This document shows, in pieces, positions 52,153 through 60,328 of a DNA stretch of 64,000 bases (its first letter is position 1; every line of letters starts with the position of its first letter). The position numbers were made by a program, and so were the translations under genes. The DNA comes from Bacteroidales bacterium (GTDB taxonomy: Bacteria > Bacteroidota > Bacteroidia > Bacteroidales > UBA932). The notes beneath the pieces are model-generated. The model was not told the origin of the DNA and searched no databases. It worked only from the letters and a program-made list of their open reading frames with translations. Location: positions 1 through 64,000 of the forward strand of contig JAFRNC010000006.1 in assembly GCA_017430365.1 (NCBI GenBank), given 5' to 3'.

Positions 52153-52491
52153 ATGGAAATGAATGTGTATTCCCAATATTTTGAAGCTCAGGCGACTTTC
52201 AACGGCGTTGAACGCCGGGGAGCGCTGGTCCTGCTGATCTCTGACTCGGAAGCCGGGAGAATTTCTTACAAGGCGGCTGTCTCCTTCTTCCCCCACCGGG
52301 ATCCGGAAGATTTCAGCGTATCGTTTGACGCTTATTTCGAAAAAGAGATCTTCAATGCGCCCGGCCGCCGGTCCAAAAAACGCGAAGCCGCTTTCCTGCA
52401 GTCACTCCGAAGCGAGATTGACACCATTGCGGCAGAACATGATGCCCGGGTCGACTGGGGGCATCCGCTTAATGAAGCCCGAATGGGATAA
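52153..52491 (+). CDS. Protein of unknown function
   Basis: A 112-residue soluble protein. It has FNGVERRGALVLLISDSE and a basic middle, FNAPGRRSKKREAAF. I do not recognise the family. It lies 3 bp after PhzF on the same strand, so it is probably in that operon. Confidence 0.65.
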   Translation: MEMNVYSQYFEAQATFNGVERRGALVLLISDSEAGRISYKAAVSFFPHRDPEDFSVSFDAYFEKEIFNAPGRRSKKREAAFLQSLRSEIDTIAAEHDARVDWGHPLNEARMG

Positions 52492-52516
52492 TAAGACGAT
52501 GATTATTAAACATACA

Positions 52517-53191
52517 ATGAAAAAGACAATTTACATTCTCCTCGCGCTGGCACTTGTGATTACCGGCTGCAAGAACACTACTGAACAAAACACTGAAGAA
52601 ATGAATACCAACGAATCTTTCAAAGAAGTCGCCGGCCGCACCAATTTCGGCCCAAAACACGCCCTCATGACCACTCCCCAGCCCTGCGTGATGATCGCCA
52701 CATGGGACAAAGACCATACACCTGACGTGATGATGGCTGCATGGGCAGGTCAATATGACTACAACCAGATTGTAATCAGCCTGTCCAAGCACAAGACCAC
52801 GGAGAATATCGAACTCACCGGTGCCTTCACTGTCAGTTTCGCGGATGTCCGCACGGTAGCCGAATCCGATTATTTCGGTCTGGTGAGCGGCAGCCAGGTC
52901 CCGGACAAAGTAGCCCGTGTCGGTTTCACTGTCACCCCTAGTCCTAATGTGGACGCTCCCATCATCAACGAGTATCCGCTCACGCTGGAATGCAAGGTTG
53001 TCAGCTGGAGTGACGGGATCCTCGTCGGAGAGGTCGTGAACATGAGTGCCGACAGAAGTATCCTCACTGACGGCAAAGTGGATCTCGCCAAGCTCCAGCC
53101 CATTGTGTTCGATGCGGCGGCCAATACTTACCGCGCCATCGGTGATGTGGTCGGCCAGGCTTGGGGCTCCGGGAAGAAGTTTACGGAGTAG
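52517..53191 (+). CDS. Flavin-reductase-like lipoprotein
   Basis: A 224-residue protein with lipobox VITGC and a flavin reductase-like FMN split-barrel: PCVMIATWDKDHTPDVMMAAW, then ISLSKHKTTENI and FTVSFADVRTV. Members are common in anaerobes; export with a lipid anchor is less common. ATG 52517 gives the signal peptide. Confidence 0.85.
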   Translation: MKKTIYILLALALVITGCKNTTEQNTEEMNTNESFKEVAGRTNFGPKHALMTTPQPCVMIATWDKDHTPDVMMAAWAGQYDYNQIVISLSKHKTTENIELTGAFTVSFADVRTVAESDYFGLVSGSQVPDKVARVGFTVTPSPNVDAPIINEYPLTLECKVVSWSDGILVGEVVNMSADRSILTDGKVDLAKLQPIVFDAAANTYRAIGDVVGQAWGSGKKFTE

Positions 53192-53196
53192 TTGCC

Positions 53197-54645
53197 GTGG
53201 CTGTCAATACCCGTTCCCATAGTGTAAGAAGGCCTGCGGTGGCGGGCTCTTTCTATCCTTCGTCCCCGAAGGAACTCGGCGCAATGCTAGGAGAATGGCT
53301 CCATCCCCTCGCTGAAGGGCCAGCACCCCGTGCGCTCATAGTCCCTCATGCAGGATATGTCTTCAGTGGCGAGGTGGCTGCGTCAGCGTTCAGCCGTATC
53401 CCGAAAGGACAAATTTACAAGAGAATATTCATCATCGGCCCGAGCCACAGGGTGGGTTTCCGGGGAGCAAGCGTAGACACGTTGTACAACTCTGCCGAGA
53501 CACCTCTGGGGAGGGTCGCCATTGACACTGAACTCGGCCGTGAACTTATCCGGGAAGGGAAAGGGACATTCATCTTCCGGGCAGATGCCCACGACAGGGA
53601 GCATTGCCTTGAGGTGCAGCTGCCCTTCCTTCAGAGAGTATTCGATGAAGTCCCCCCGATAGTGCCCGTGGTGATAGGAACGCAGTACCTGGACATTCTC
53701 GAGGAAATAGCCGCTGTCCTTCAGCCATACTTCACGGAAGGGATTCTCTTTGTCATCAGTTCGGATTTCTCCCATTATCCATCATACGAATATGCCCGCA
53801 AATCCGACCTCTGTCTGGCAAAGGCGATTACCGCCGGGGGACTGGAATCCTTCCTCGAGGCGTTGAGGCAGATAGACGGGAAGAACTACCTTGGTGAGGA
53901 CACCGCCGCCTGCGGAGCTTCTGCCATTGCGGTCCTCCTGTCAATGATGGATGCCGAGGGAAGGAGGCGGTTCAAGGCAGAACACGTGATGTACCGCAAT
54001 TCCGGCGACTCCCCTTACGGTGATAAGGACAGGGTTGTGGGATACAATGCGATTGTGTTCACCGATGCTGATAAAACCGGGGAGACCGACCACCTTTTCC
54101 ACTTCTCGGATGAAGAGAAGAAGGCCATGGTAGTTGCGGCACGATCATCTATCTGCTCATCTCTCCACATCCCGTATGAAGGGGACGCTGAACCTGCCGG
54201 TATTCTCAAGGAGAAAGGTTACGGTGTTTTCGTTACCCTCACGATCGACGGGAGGCTTCGCGGCTGCATCGGAAGGTTCGTTTCAGATGATACCCTGAAC
54301 CGGACAATCCGCGAAATGGCCGGAAGTGCGGCATTCTCCGACCCCCGCTTCCCCGCCCTGTCGGGAAACGAAGTCTCCAAGGTGGAAATTGAAGTTTCGG
54401 TGCTGTCGCCTCTCAAGAAGATAAAATCCCTTGAGGAGTTCAAACTCGGCCGAGACGGTATTTATATGATAAAAGGCTCCCGCCACGGGACATTTCTGCC
54501 GCAGGTGGCCGAAGAGACAGGCTGGACCACTGAAGAGTTCCTCGGCCACTGCGCCCGGGACAAGGCCGGCATCGGCTGGAACGGTTGGAAAGATGCCGAA
54601 CTTTACACCTATCAGGCAGAAGTGGTAAGGGAATCCGAATTATGA
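53197..54645 (+). CDS. AmmeMemoRadiSam fusion: MEMO1-like plus AMMECR1
   Basis: A 482-residue protein. The first 270 residues are the MEMO1-like AmrB domain (RRPAVAGSFYP, VPHAGYVFSGEVAASAF, SSDFSHYPSYEYA). The last 175 are AMMECR1 (AmrA; VTLTIDGRLRGCIGRF, SAAFSDPRFPAL). The two are often separate genes. No ATG fits; GTG 53197 is the best start, just after the previous stop. The radical SAM gene starts inside its stop (ATGA), showing a three-part system in two genes. The reaction is not settled. Confidence 0.85.
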   Translation: MAVNTRSHSVRRPAVAGSFYPSSPKELGAMLGEWLHPLAEGPAPRALIVPHAGYVFSGEVAASAFSRIPKGQIYKRIFIIGPSHRVGFRGASVDTLYNSAETPLGRVAIDTELGRELIREGKGTFIFRADAHDREHCLEVQLPFLQRVFDEVPPIVPVVIGTQYLDILEEIAAVLQPYFTEGILFVISSDFSHYPSYEYARKSDLCLAKAITAGGLESFLEALRQIDGKNYLGEDTAACGASAIAVLLSMMDAEGRRRFKAEHVMYRNSGDSPYGDKDRVVGYNAIVFTDADKTGETDHLFHFSDEEKKAMVVAARSSICSSLHIPYEGDAEPAGILKEKGYGVFVTLTIDGRLRGCIGRFVSDDTLNRTIREMAGSAAFSDPRFPALSGNEVSKVEIEVSVLSPLKKIKSLEEFKLGRDGIYMIKGSRHGTFLPQVAEETGWTTEEFLGHCARDKAGIGWNGWKDAELYTYQAEVVRESEL

Positions 54646-55505
54646 TTGAGGCCAGGTTCTATGCTGCCGAAGGGGACGGCGTGCGTTGCCTCCTCTGTCC
54701 CCACCACTGCTTTATCAAGGAAGGGAGAAGAGGAATATGCCGCAGCCGCGAGTGCAGGGAAGGCAAGTTATGGGCACTTTCGTATGGGACGCCTTGCGCC
54801 GTGGCGGACGATCCCGTGGAGAAGAAGCCCCTTAACCACTTCATGCCCGGGACGCGATGCCTTTCGCTGAGCTGTACCGGCTGTAATCTCTCTTGCCGGT
54901 GGTGCCAGAACAGCGACATCTCCCAGGCGGCTCCTGAGAATGCGGACAGATATGTCCTGTCGCCGGAGGAGGCTGTGGATTTGTGTTTCAGACAGGGCCT
55001 GCCATCCATCGCTTACACTTATACCGAACCCTTTACGTGGTGGGAGTATATGTATGATATGGCTGTCCTTGCCCATGGACGAGGCCTCAAGAACATCCTT
55101 GTCTCCGCAGGATATGTCGAAAAGGAGCCGCTGAAGGTATTACTCCCCTATCTCGATGCCGCCAACATCGACATCAAAGCCATGGATGACGGCTTTTACC
55201 GGAAATGGTGCGGAGCGACTCTCGCTCCGGTCCTCGAAAACATCATCGAAATGAAGGCCGCAGGGATCCACGTCGAAATCACGAATCTTCTTGTGACGGG
55301 GCTCAACGATTCTTCCGGGCAAGTTACGGCCCTGTGTGAATGGATGGAGGACAGTGGTTTGCAGGACGTACCTCTCCACTTGAGCCGGTTCTTTCCCCGT
55401 TACAGGATGACATCCCCGGACCCCACACCCACGGCAACGCTTCTCGCAGCCAGGAATATAGCACTGTCACACGGAATTAGGCATGTATATCTTGGAAATG
55501 TCTGA
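54642..55505 (+). CDS. AmmeMemoRadiSam radical SAM enzyme (AmrS)
   Basis: A 287-residue radical SAM protein. Cluster motif CTGCNLSCRWCQN, preceded by CLLCPHHCFIKEGRRGICRSR with four cysteines, as usual for the family. YTYTEPFTWWEYM and DIKAMDDGFYRKWC follow. It overlaps the AmrB-AmrA fusion by 4 bp, so the two act together. Substrate unknown. Confidence 0.9.
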   Translation: MIEARFYAAEGDGVRCLLCPHHCFIKEGRRGICRSRECREGKLWALSYGTPCAVADDPVEKKPLNHFMPGTRCLSLSCTGCNLSCRWCQNSDISQAAPENADRYVLSPEEAVDLCFRQGLPSIAYTYTEPFTWWEYMYDMAVLAHGRGLKNILVSAGYVEKEPLKVLLPYLDAANIDIKAMDDGFYRKWCGATLAPVLENIIEMKAAGIHVEITNLLVTGLNDSSGQVTALCEWMEDSGLQDVPLHLSRFFPRYRMTSPDPTPTATLLAARNIALSHGIRHVYLGNV

Positions 55506-55530
55506 GCCGCGGACTGACGGCAGACACGGT

Positions 55531-55827
55531 CTATTTTATGAAAGGCCATAAAAGGAATCCGGCAATTGCATAGCCGATCCTGAAATACCATCTCTGCGGC
55601 CAGTTCAAGTCGGTATCCGCCGTCTGTTTCCGGACGATCCCCAATGCATGGAATGCGTTGTGCACGGCCCATTCCCTCTTGAGCGACCTGATAGTCCTGT
55701 TCCATACAAGGCTGTCAGGATACGCTTCGCGAATGGCAGCCAACTCCCGCTCGAAGTCTTTCTTCCTGACCTCGAATGATGACTTGAGCTGGATGTTGTT
55801 CAATGAAACCGTGTACCGCATTGCCAT
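55531..55827 (-). CDS. Conserved small protein with C-terminal membrane segment
   Basis: A 98-residue protein. It starts MAMRYTVSLNNIQLKSSFEV, has REWAVHNAFHALGIVR, and ends in a hydrophobic WYFRIGYAIAGFLLWPFIK. The -7 element (TATATTTG, minus strand, 55840-55847) fixes the start. Similar proteins are frequent in Bacteroidales without function. It is divergent from the ZIP gene. Confidence 0.75.
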   Translation of the reverse strand: MAMRYTVSLNNIQLKSSFEVRKKDFERELAAIREAYPDSLVWNRTIRSLKREWAVHNAFHALGIVRKQTADTDLNWPQRWYFRIGYAIAGFLLWPFIK

Positions 55828-55903
55828 ATTATCGTGATGCAAATATAACAAATAATGGGGATTCCAAATTAACAGGAGATTTCCGAACTTTGCGGCGAAT
55901 AAA

Positions 55904-56668
55904 ATGAGTCCTGTCATCATAGCCCTGTTGATTCCTTTCCTGGGGACCGCCCTGGGATCGGCTTTCGTTTTTTTCATGAAACGGGAAATGCGCCCTGTAC
56001 TGCAGAAAGTCCTGCTGGGGTTCGCATCGGGTGTCATGGTGGCGGCTTCAGTCTGGTCGCTGATCATTCCGTCAATCGGGATGGGAACCGGGAAATCGGC
56101 TGTCATCCCGCCAGCCATCGGTCTGCTCGGCGGCTTCGCATTTCTCCTGCTGATTGACTATATAACTCCGCACATCCATCCCGTAGGTGGACCGGAAGGT
56201 CCCAAGAGCCGCCTGTCACGCACCGCAAAGCTGGCGCTGGCCGTCACTATCCACAATTTCCCCGAGGGAATGGCAGTGGGCGTTGCAATAGCAGGTGCCC
56301 TGACGGCCGATTTCAATATGGCCGGGGCTATTGCTTTGTCGCTGGGTATCGCCATCCAGAATGTTCCTGAAGGAGCCATCATATCTATGCCTCTGAGAGC
56401 GGAAGGCAACTCACGCATGAAGGCTTTCGGAATAGGCGCATTGAGCGGAATCGTGGAACCGATCGGCGGCGCACTGGTCCTGCTGCTGGCCACTTCCATC
56501 CTGGGAATAATGCCGTACATGCTGGCATTCGCCGCGGGCGCGATGCTGTATGTGGTTGTCGAAGAGCTGGTTCCGGAGTATTCCCAAGGAAAGCACTCGA
56601 ATATCGGCACCATCGGTTTCGCACTTGGTTTTGTCCTGATGATGGTGCTCGATGTAGTGCTGGGATGA
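55904..56668 (+). CDS. ZIP-family metal transporter
   Basis: A 254-residue ZIP transporter with eight helices. HNFPEGMAVGVAIAG in helix IV and NVPEGAIISMPL in helix V hold the metal site. It imports zinc or other divalent ions. GAACTTTG at 55885-55892 is a weak -7 box very close to the start. Confidence 0.9.
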   Translation: MSPVIIALLIPFLGTALGSAFVFFMKREMRPVLQKVLLGFASGVMVAASVWSLIIPSIGMGTGKSAVIPPAIGLLGGFAFLLLIDYITPHIHPVGGPEGPKSRLSRTAKLALAVTIHNFPEGMAVGVAIAGALTADFNMAGAIALSLGIAIQNVPEGAIISMPLRAEGNSRMKAFGIGALSGIVEPIGGALVLLLATSILGIMPYMLAFAAGAMLYVVVEELVPEYSQGKHSNIGTIGFALGFVLMMVLDVVLG

Positions 56669-56680
56669 GTCTGTCTAAGG

Positions 56681-57307
56681 TTAGAATCTCCAGCCGAAGA
56701 CGAACATCAGGTTGTGCAGATGGACATTTCCGGATATGTTGTATTCCGGATATTGGCGCAGCATGTTGCGCAGGCCGACGCTGGCTTCGATACCCCACTG
56801 CCAATGTTTCCCGCTCTGGAAAACTATGGACGGCTGGAGGCCGATATCCCAACGCATGAACTTTTCCCTGCCGTTCCGGGGATCGGACGGATCGGCGTCG
56901 ATGTAATATGTGTCAGGAACAGTCATATAGGACAATTGCGGCCCAATGCCGAGGACAGTCCGTGCTCCATCGTATTCAAAGTGGCAGCGTGCCTGGCAGA
57001 AGATATCTGCCAGGCACATCCCATCCGGGTCTCCGCCTACCCATCCGATATGGTTTACCTCTCCGAGTTGGGCGCGTATTCCGGCGCCGGGCATAACGGA
57101 CCATTTCTCTGCCAGCCGAATGTCCAGTCCATAAGAGAGGCGAAGCACGGCGCCCGGAAAGACATCGTTCGCCCCGTTGCCGGTTTCACCGAACAGACCT
57201 GCGCAGATCATGATATTGCTCTCCAATCGCTTGGGGATAACGGTTTTTTGTGCGTAGGCAAAATTGCTCGCCAGAAATGCCAATGACAGTATGATCAATC
57301 GTTTCAT
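56681..57307 (-). CDS. Outer-membrane beta-barrel protein
   Basis: A 208-residue protein with signal peptide (ends ANFAYAQ) and alternating strands ending in VFGWRF, with terminal Phe as in outer-membrane barrels. It lies 2 bp after the hybrid barrel gene, so it is the third gene of the sigma-factor operon. Confidence 0.75.
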   Translation of the reverse strand: MKRLIILSLAFLASNFAYAQKTVIPKRLESNIMICAGLFGETGNGANDVFPGAVLRLSYGLDIRLAEKWSVMPGAGIRAQLGEVNHIGWVGGDPDGMCLADIFCQARCHFEYDGARTVLGIGPQLSYMTVPDTYYIDADPSDPRNGREKFMRWDIGLQPSIVFQSGKHWQWGIEASVGLRNMLRQYPEYNISGNVHLHNLMFVFGWRF

Positions 57308-57309
57308 TT

Positions 57310-58473
57310 TTATTTGTCAAGGTTGATCCTCAGGCCGGCAGCGGCCGAGAACATTATCGGGTTATTGCTGCGATAGGTATCCAGGATGCGGCTTTCAGAT
57401 GGGATGTTCCAAAGGATCTGCGGTTCGGCATAAAGACCGAGATGTTTGGTGATATTCAGCTGAAGGCCGCCTGCACCCGTCAGGGACAGGCTGAAGCCGT
57501 CTTTTTTGATGCCGGTCCCGGCGAGAGTGGCAGCCACGCAATAATCGCCTTCTATGCCGCCGCCGACATAAATGTCCAGCCATCCGGTAGATGCCAGCAA
57601 GAAGTCAAGGCGTACCGGGACTCCCAGGTAATGGGCGTATTGTTTCTTTTCGCCGGAAATAGAGTATGTGAAAGTCGAGGAATACAATGAATAATATATT
57701 CCCGTGGTCAAGTTCAATCTGTCGGAGAGAGGTATTTTCGTCGAGATGCCGGCTTTCAGCGGGAAACCGTGTTCTGCACCTCCAATTATTTCATCCCTGG
57801 GTTGTTCCGGGTTGTCGGCATTGCCTTGCTGGGTATCCCCCTGGATTATATGGGTTTCGTCCATTTCGGCGAATCCGCCGAAAAGCGGAGTCAGAACTGC
57901 GGCCACAAGCCCGCTTCCGGCAATAGCCCCCAACGCAGGACCGACAGTAAAGCTTTTTTTATCTGCGTTGATGGTTTCAGGCGGGAAGGGAGAATTGATT
58001 GAAATGACAGGTTTGTCGTCGGCATCGGCTTCATTTGTCCCTGGATCAACAGCGGGATCTGTCGCTTCTTCTTTTTCTTCTACTGCCGGTCCGGTATTGC
58101 CGATGGCTTCGGGTTCCTGCGATTTTTCATCAGAATATTCAACAGCCCTGGGTATTACGGCTTTTGCGAGGAGCGGTTTTTCCCGGACAGGCTCTGTGAT
58201 CGCTGTCGGATCTGAGGTCACAGCTGTCTGCGCAGGAGGTTTCGGAAGGCTTCGGATTCCTTCTTCTGGGACGGCGGACTTATGAAGGAGCAATATGGCG
58301 GCAAGTCCGGCGGCAACGGCGGAAACTACAATCCAGACCAGCTGGTGACTTTTCGAAGCCGCAACATGTGCCGCTCTGTCCAGACGGGTATGGAACTCGG
58401 CAAAGACGCTTTCCGGCAGAGCGCCATCAGGCGCTTCCACCTTGTCCTTCAATATGTCTTCCCACTTTTTCAT
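57310..58473 (-). CDS. Anti-sigma-like N-terminus joined to outer-membrane barrel
   Basis: A 387-residue protein. Residues 1-45 resemble the cytosolic start of an anti-sigma factor (KKWEDILKDKVE); a membrane helix is at about 46-64; a long Pro/Glu-rich linker spans 70-180; and residues 225-387 are strand-rich like a small barrel (GIYYSLYSSTFTYSI, GLRINLDK). It overlaps the sigma gene by 4 bp. The layout would span the whole envelope. It could sense the outer membrane and hold the sigma factor, but that is inference. Confidence 0.75.
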   Translation of the reverse strand: MKKWEDILKDKVEAPDGALPESVFAEFHTRLDRAAHVAASKSHQLVWIVVSAVAAGLAAILLLHKSAVPEEGIRSLPKPPAQTAVTSDPTAITEPVREKPLLAKAVIPRAVEYSDEKSQEPEAIGNTGPAVEEKEEATDPAVDPGTNEADADDKPVISINSPFPPETINADKKSFTVGPALGAIAGSGLVAAVLTPLFGGFAEMDETHIIQGDTQQGNADNPEQPRDEIIGGAEHGFPLKAGISTKIPLSDRLNLTTGIYYSLYSSTFTYSISGEKKQYAHYLGVPVRLDFLLASTGWLDIYVGGGIEGDYCVAATLAGTGIKKDGFSLSLTGAGGLQLNITKHLGLYAEPQILWNIPSESRILDTYRSNNPIMFSAAAGLRINLDK

Positions 58474-59030
58474 CTGTCCTGTTCCTTGAGATATTGTTTT
58501 ATCTGTCCCTTCAGTTGTTTTCGCGCCTTGGCCAATATGCTGGTCGATCCGGTTTCGCTGATTCCAAGCATCTTGCCGATATCCTTATGTGAGTAACCGT
58601 CCAAACAGTACAGATTGAAGACGGCTCTTCTCATTTCCGGCAGAGCGGCGATCCACTCCAGCAGCTTTTCCTTCGGTATCGCTTCCATCTCTTCCTCTGT
58701 CGGGTCAGGGATGCTGTCCTGAATCCATAAGTCCATGTGGACCGTCCGCCAGCGCCGCCTTCTGATCAGGTTGATCGATTTATTGATGGCAATCCGACGG
58801 ATCCATCCATATAATGAGCCTTTTCCCGAATACGTGTAAGTTCCAATCTTGTCAAGCGCCTGTATGAGCGTGTCTAGCATCAGGTCTTTCGCCTCTTCCC
58901 CGTCAGCGACATAACGCCTGCAGAGCGTGTACACCCTATCTGCATATCTCCTATACAGTTCATCCTCCGCCATTCTGTCGCGCTCCGAACAGTGCCTGGC
59001 CAGCGCCTGCTCATCCAAATCCTTATACAC
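58470..59030 (-). CDS. ECF-type RNA polymerase sigma factor
   Basis: A 186-residue sigma-70 family ECF factor. Region 2 is at about 25-90 (DELYRRYADRVYTLCRRYV, YGWIRRIAINKSINLIRRRR) and region 4 at about 125-180 (LPEMRRAVFNLYCLDGYSHK, GKMLGISETGSTSIL). The start is GTG 59030. A -7 element (TAACTTTG, minus strand, 59052-59059) drives the operon with the hybrid barrel protein and the second barrel. Confidence 0.9.
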   Translation of the reverse strand: MYKDLDEQALARHCSERDRMAEDELYRRYADRVYTLCRRYVADGEEAKDLMLDTLIQALDKIGTYTYSGKGSLYGWIRRIAINKSINLIRRRRWRTVHMDLWIQDSIPDPTEEEMEAIPKEKLLEWIAALPEMRRAVFNLYCLDGYSHKDIGKMLGISETGSTSILAKARKQLKGQIKQYLKEQDR

Positions 59031-59123
59031 TCACTTCTTTGTCTTGATGCACAAAGTTACTCAATCGTTTCTGCCATATAAACACAAGGATTCGCGGAAT
59101 GCGTCATCTGAATAACTACAGAA

Positions 59124-59801
59124 TTATACGAGTCTTATCGAATTGATGATTCTGCCGCATTGTACTCCTTCGCGGCGGGCGGAGAAGAAGGAAAGATCGG
59201 TGTAGGTGTCGATCATGGCCGTTTGTATATTCGAGGAGCTGACCCCGGTTTCTTCCAAAAGCCACCGGTTGGCTTCGAAAAGGTCTATATGATGTCCGCC
59301 CGACATAGGCGTACCGTCTCCGGCGCCCATGAAAGACCATATCCGCCCTATTGGGAAACCGGCGTCCCTGAATTGTCCGACCACCTCCTCTCCTACCTGG
59401 AAACTGTCCGGGCCGATGCCGGGACCGATGACGGCACGCAGGTCCTCAGGCTTACTGCGGAACTCCCGTACCATCACATCGATGGCTTTCTGGGAGATGT
59501 GTTTTACGGTTCCCTTCCAACCGGAGTGGACAGCTGCTACGACTCTGTTCACCGGATCGTACAGCTGCACCGGGACACAGTCTGCAGTCCTTACACCGAT
59601 TGCGACTCCCGGCAGTTCCGTCACGAATGCATCGAAACCTTCAAGTTCCTCACGTGTCATGCCTGGCCTGCCTATCACTGCCACCTTGCAATCATGCACC
59701 TGATGTCCCTGTATTACCGGATACGGCAGTTCCGAATCCCGTCTGGTAGAAAATGCTTCGGCCCCGGTTCCGAGGTCATATTTGAGCAAGTCTGAAAACA
59801 T
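59124..59801 (-). CDS. pgeF: Peptidoglycan editing factor (laccase-domain)
   Basis: A 225-residue PgeF/YfiH protein that removes wrong L-Ser from peptidoglycan precursors or acts as purine nucleoside phosphorylase. The His-Cys-His metal site is in GHQVHDCKV, VRTADCVPVQLYD and AAVHSGWKG. Its promoter (AATCTTTG, minus strand, 59838-59845) is back-to-back with that of the next gene. Confidence 0.9.
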   Translation of the reverse strand: MFSDLLKYDLGTGAEAFSTRRDSELPYPVIQGHQVHDCKVAVIGRPGMTREELEGFDAFVTELPGVAIGVRTADCVPVQLYDPVNRVVAAVHSGWKGTVKHISQKAIDVMVREFRSKPEDLRAVIGPGIGPDSFQVGEEVVGQFRDAGFPIGRIWSFMGAGDGTPMSGGHHIDLFEANRWLLEETGVSSSNIQTAMIDTYTDLSFFSARREGVQCGRIINSIRLV

Positions 59802-59837
59802 GTCGCTAAATTAACCATTTCCCTTGATTCCATACAG

Positions 59838-59856
59838 CAAAGATTTAGTAAATTTG
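59838..59856. promoter_or_regulatory. Back-to-back -7 elements
   Basis: AATCTTTG on the minus strand (59838-59845) points to pgeF and TAAATTTG on the plus strand (59849-59856) points to the membrane protein at 59883. The boxes are 3 bp apart, so the two promoters must compete or be used in turn. Confidence 0.5.
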
Positions 59857-59882
59857 TTCCTGTACAGGCTGATTCTCAAGTA

Positions 59883-60305
59883 ATGCTCCGTAAAGAACAT
59901 CTCCTGGCAGTCAACGGCCTTATGTGGGCGGCTATCGGAACTAAGATTTCGATAACCGGCATCAGCCGCTATATCTCCACCCCTCCAGGAAAACTCCGGT
60001 GGATGATTCCGCTGTCCATACTGGTGTTTGCGGGATTCTATATGATGTTCACCGGGGTCGTGAGAAAGTATTCCGAACGGATCAAGGCGCTTCCCGGCCC
60101 CAGGGAACCCATTTATAAGACTTTCAGCGTGAAGGGATATCTCATTATAGCATTCATGATTTCCCTGGGTATTGCGTTCAAGTATATTCCGGGCATACCA
60201 GATCCCTTTTTCGCCTGGTTCTACATGGGGCTTGGTCCCGGACTCCTGTCGGCCGGAATCCGGTTTCTGATACGCTGGTGGCAGGAAGTTTGTAATCCGA
60301 GATAA
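59883..60305 (+). CDS. Membrane protein of unknown function
   Basis: A 140-residue protein with about four hydrophobic helices (8-22, 38-56, 84-99, 105-125). WMIPLSILVFAGFYMMFTGV and SVKGYLIIAFMISLGIAFK are typical. No known family. TAAATTTG at 59849-59856 is its -7 box. Confidence 0.7.
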   Translation: MLRKEHLLAVNGLMWAAIGTKISITGISRYISTPPGKLRWMIPLSILVFAGFYMMFTGVVRKYSERIKALPGPREPIYKTFSVKGYLIIAFMISLGIAFKYIPGIPDPFFAWFYMGLGPGLLSAGIRFLIRWWQEVCNPR

Positions 60306-60328
60306 AACCACGTCCTAGCATATTTACT

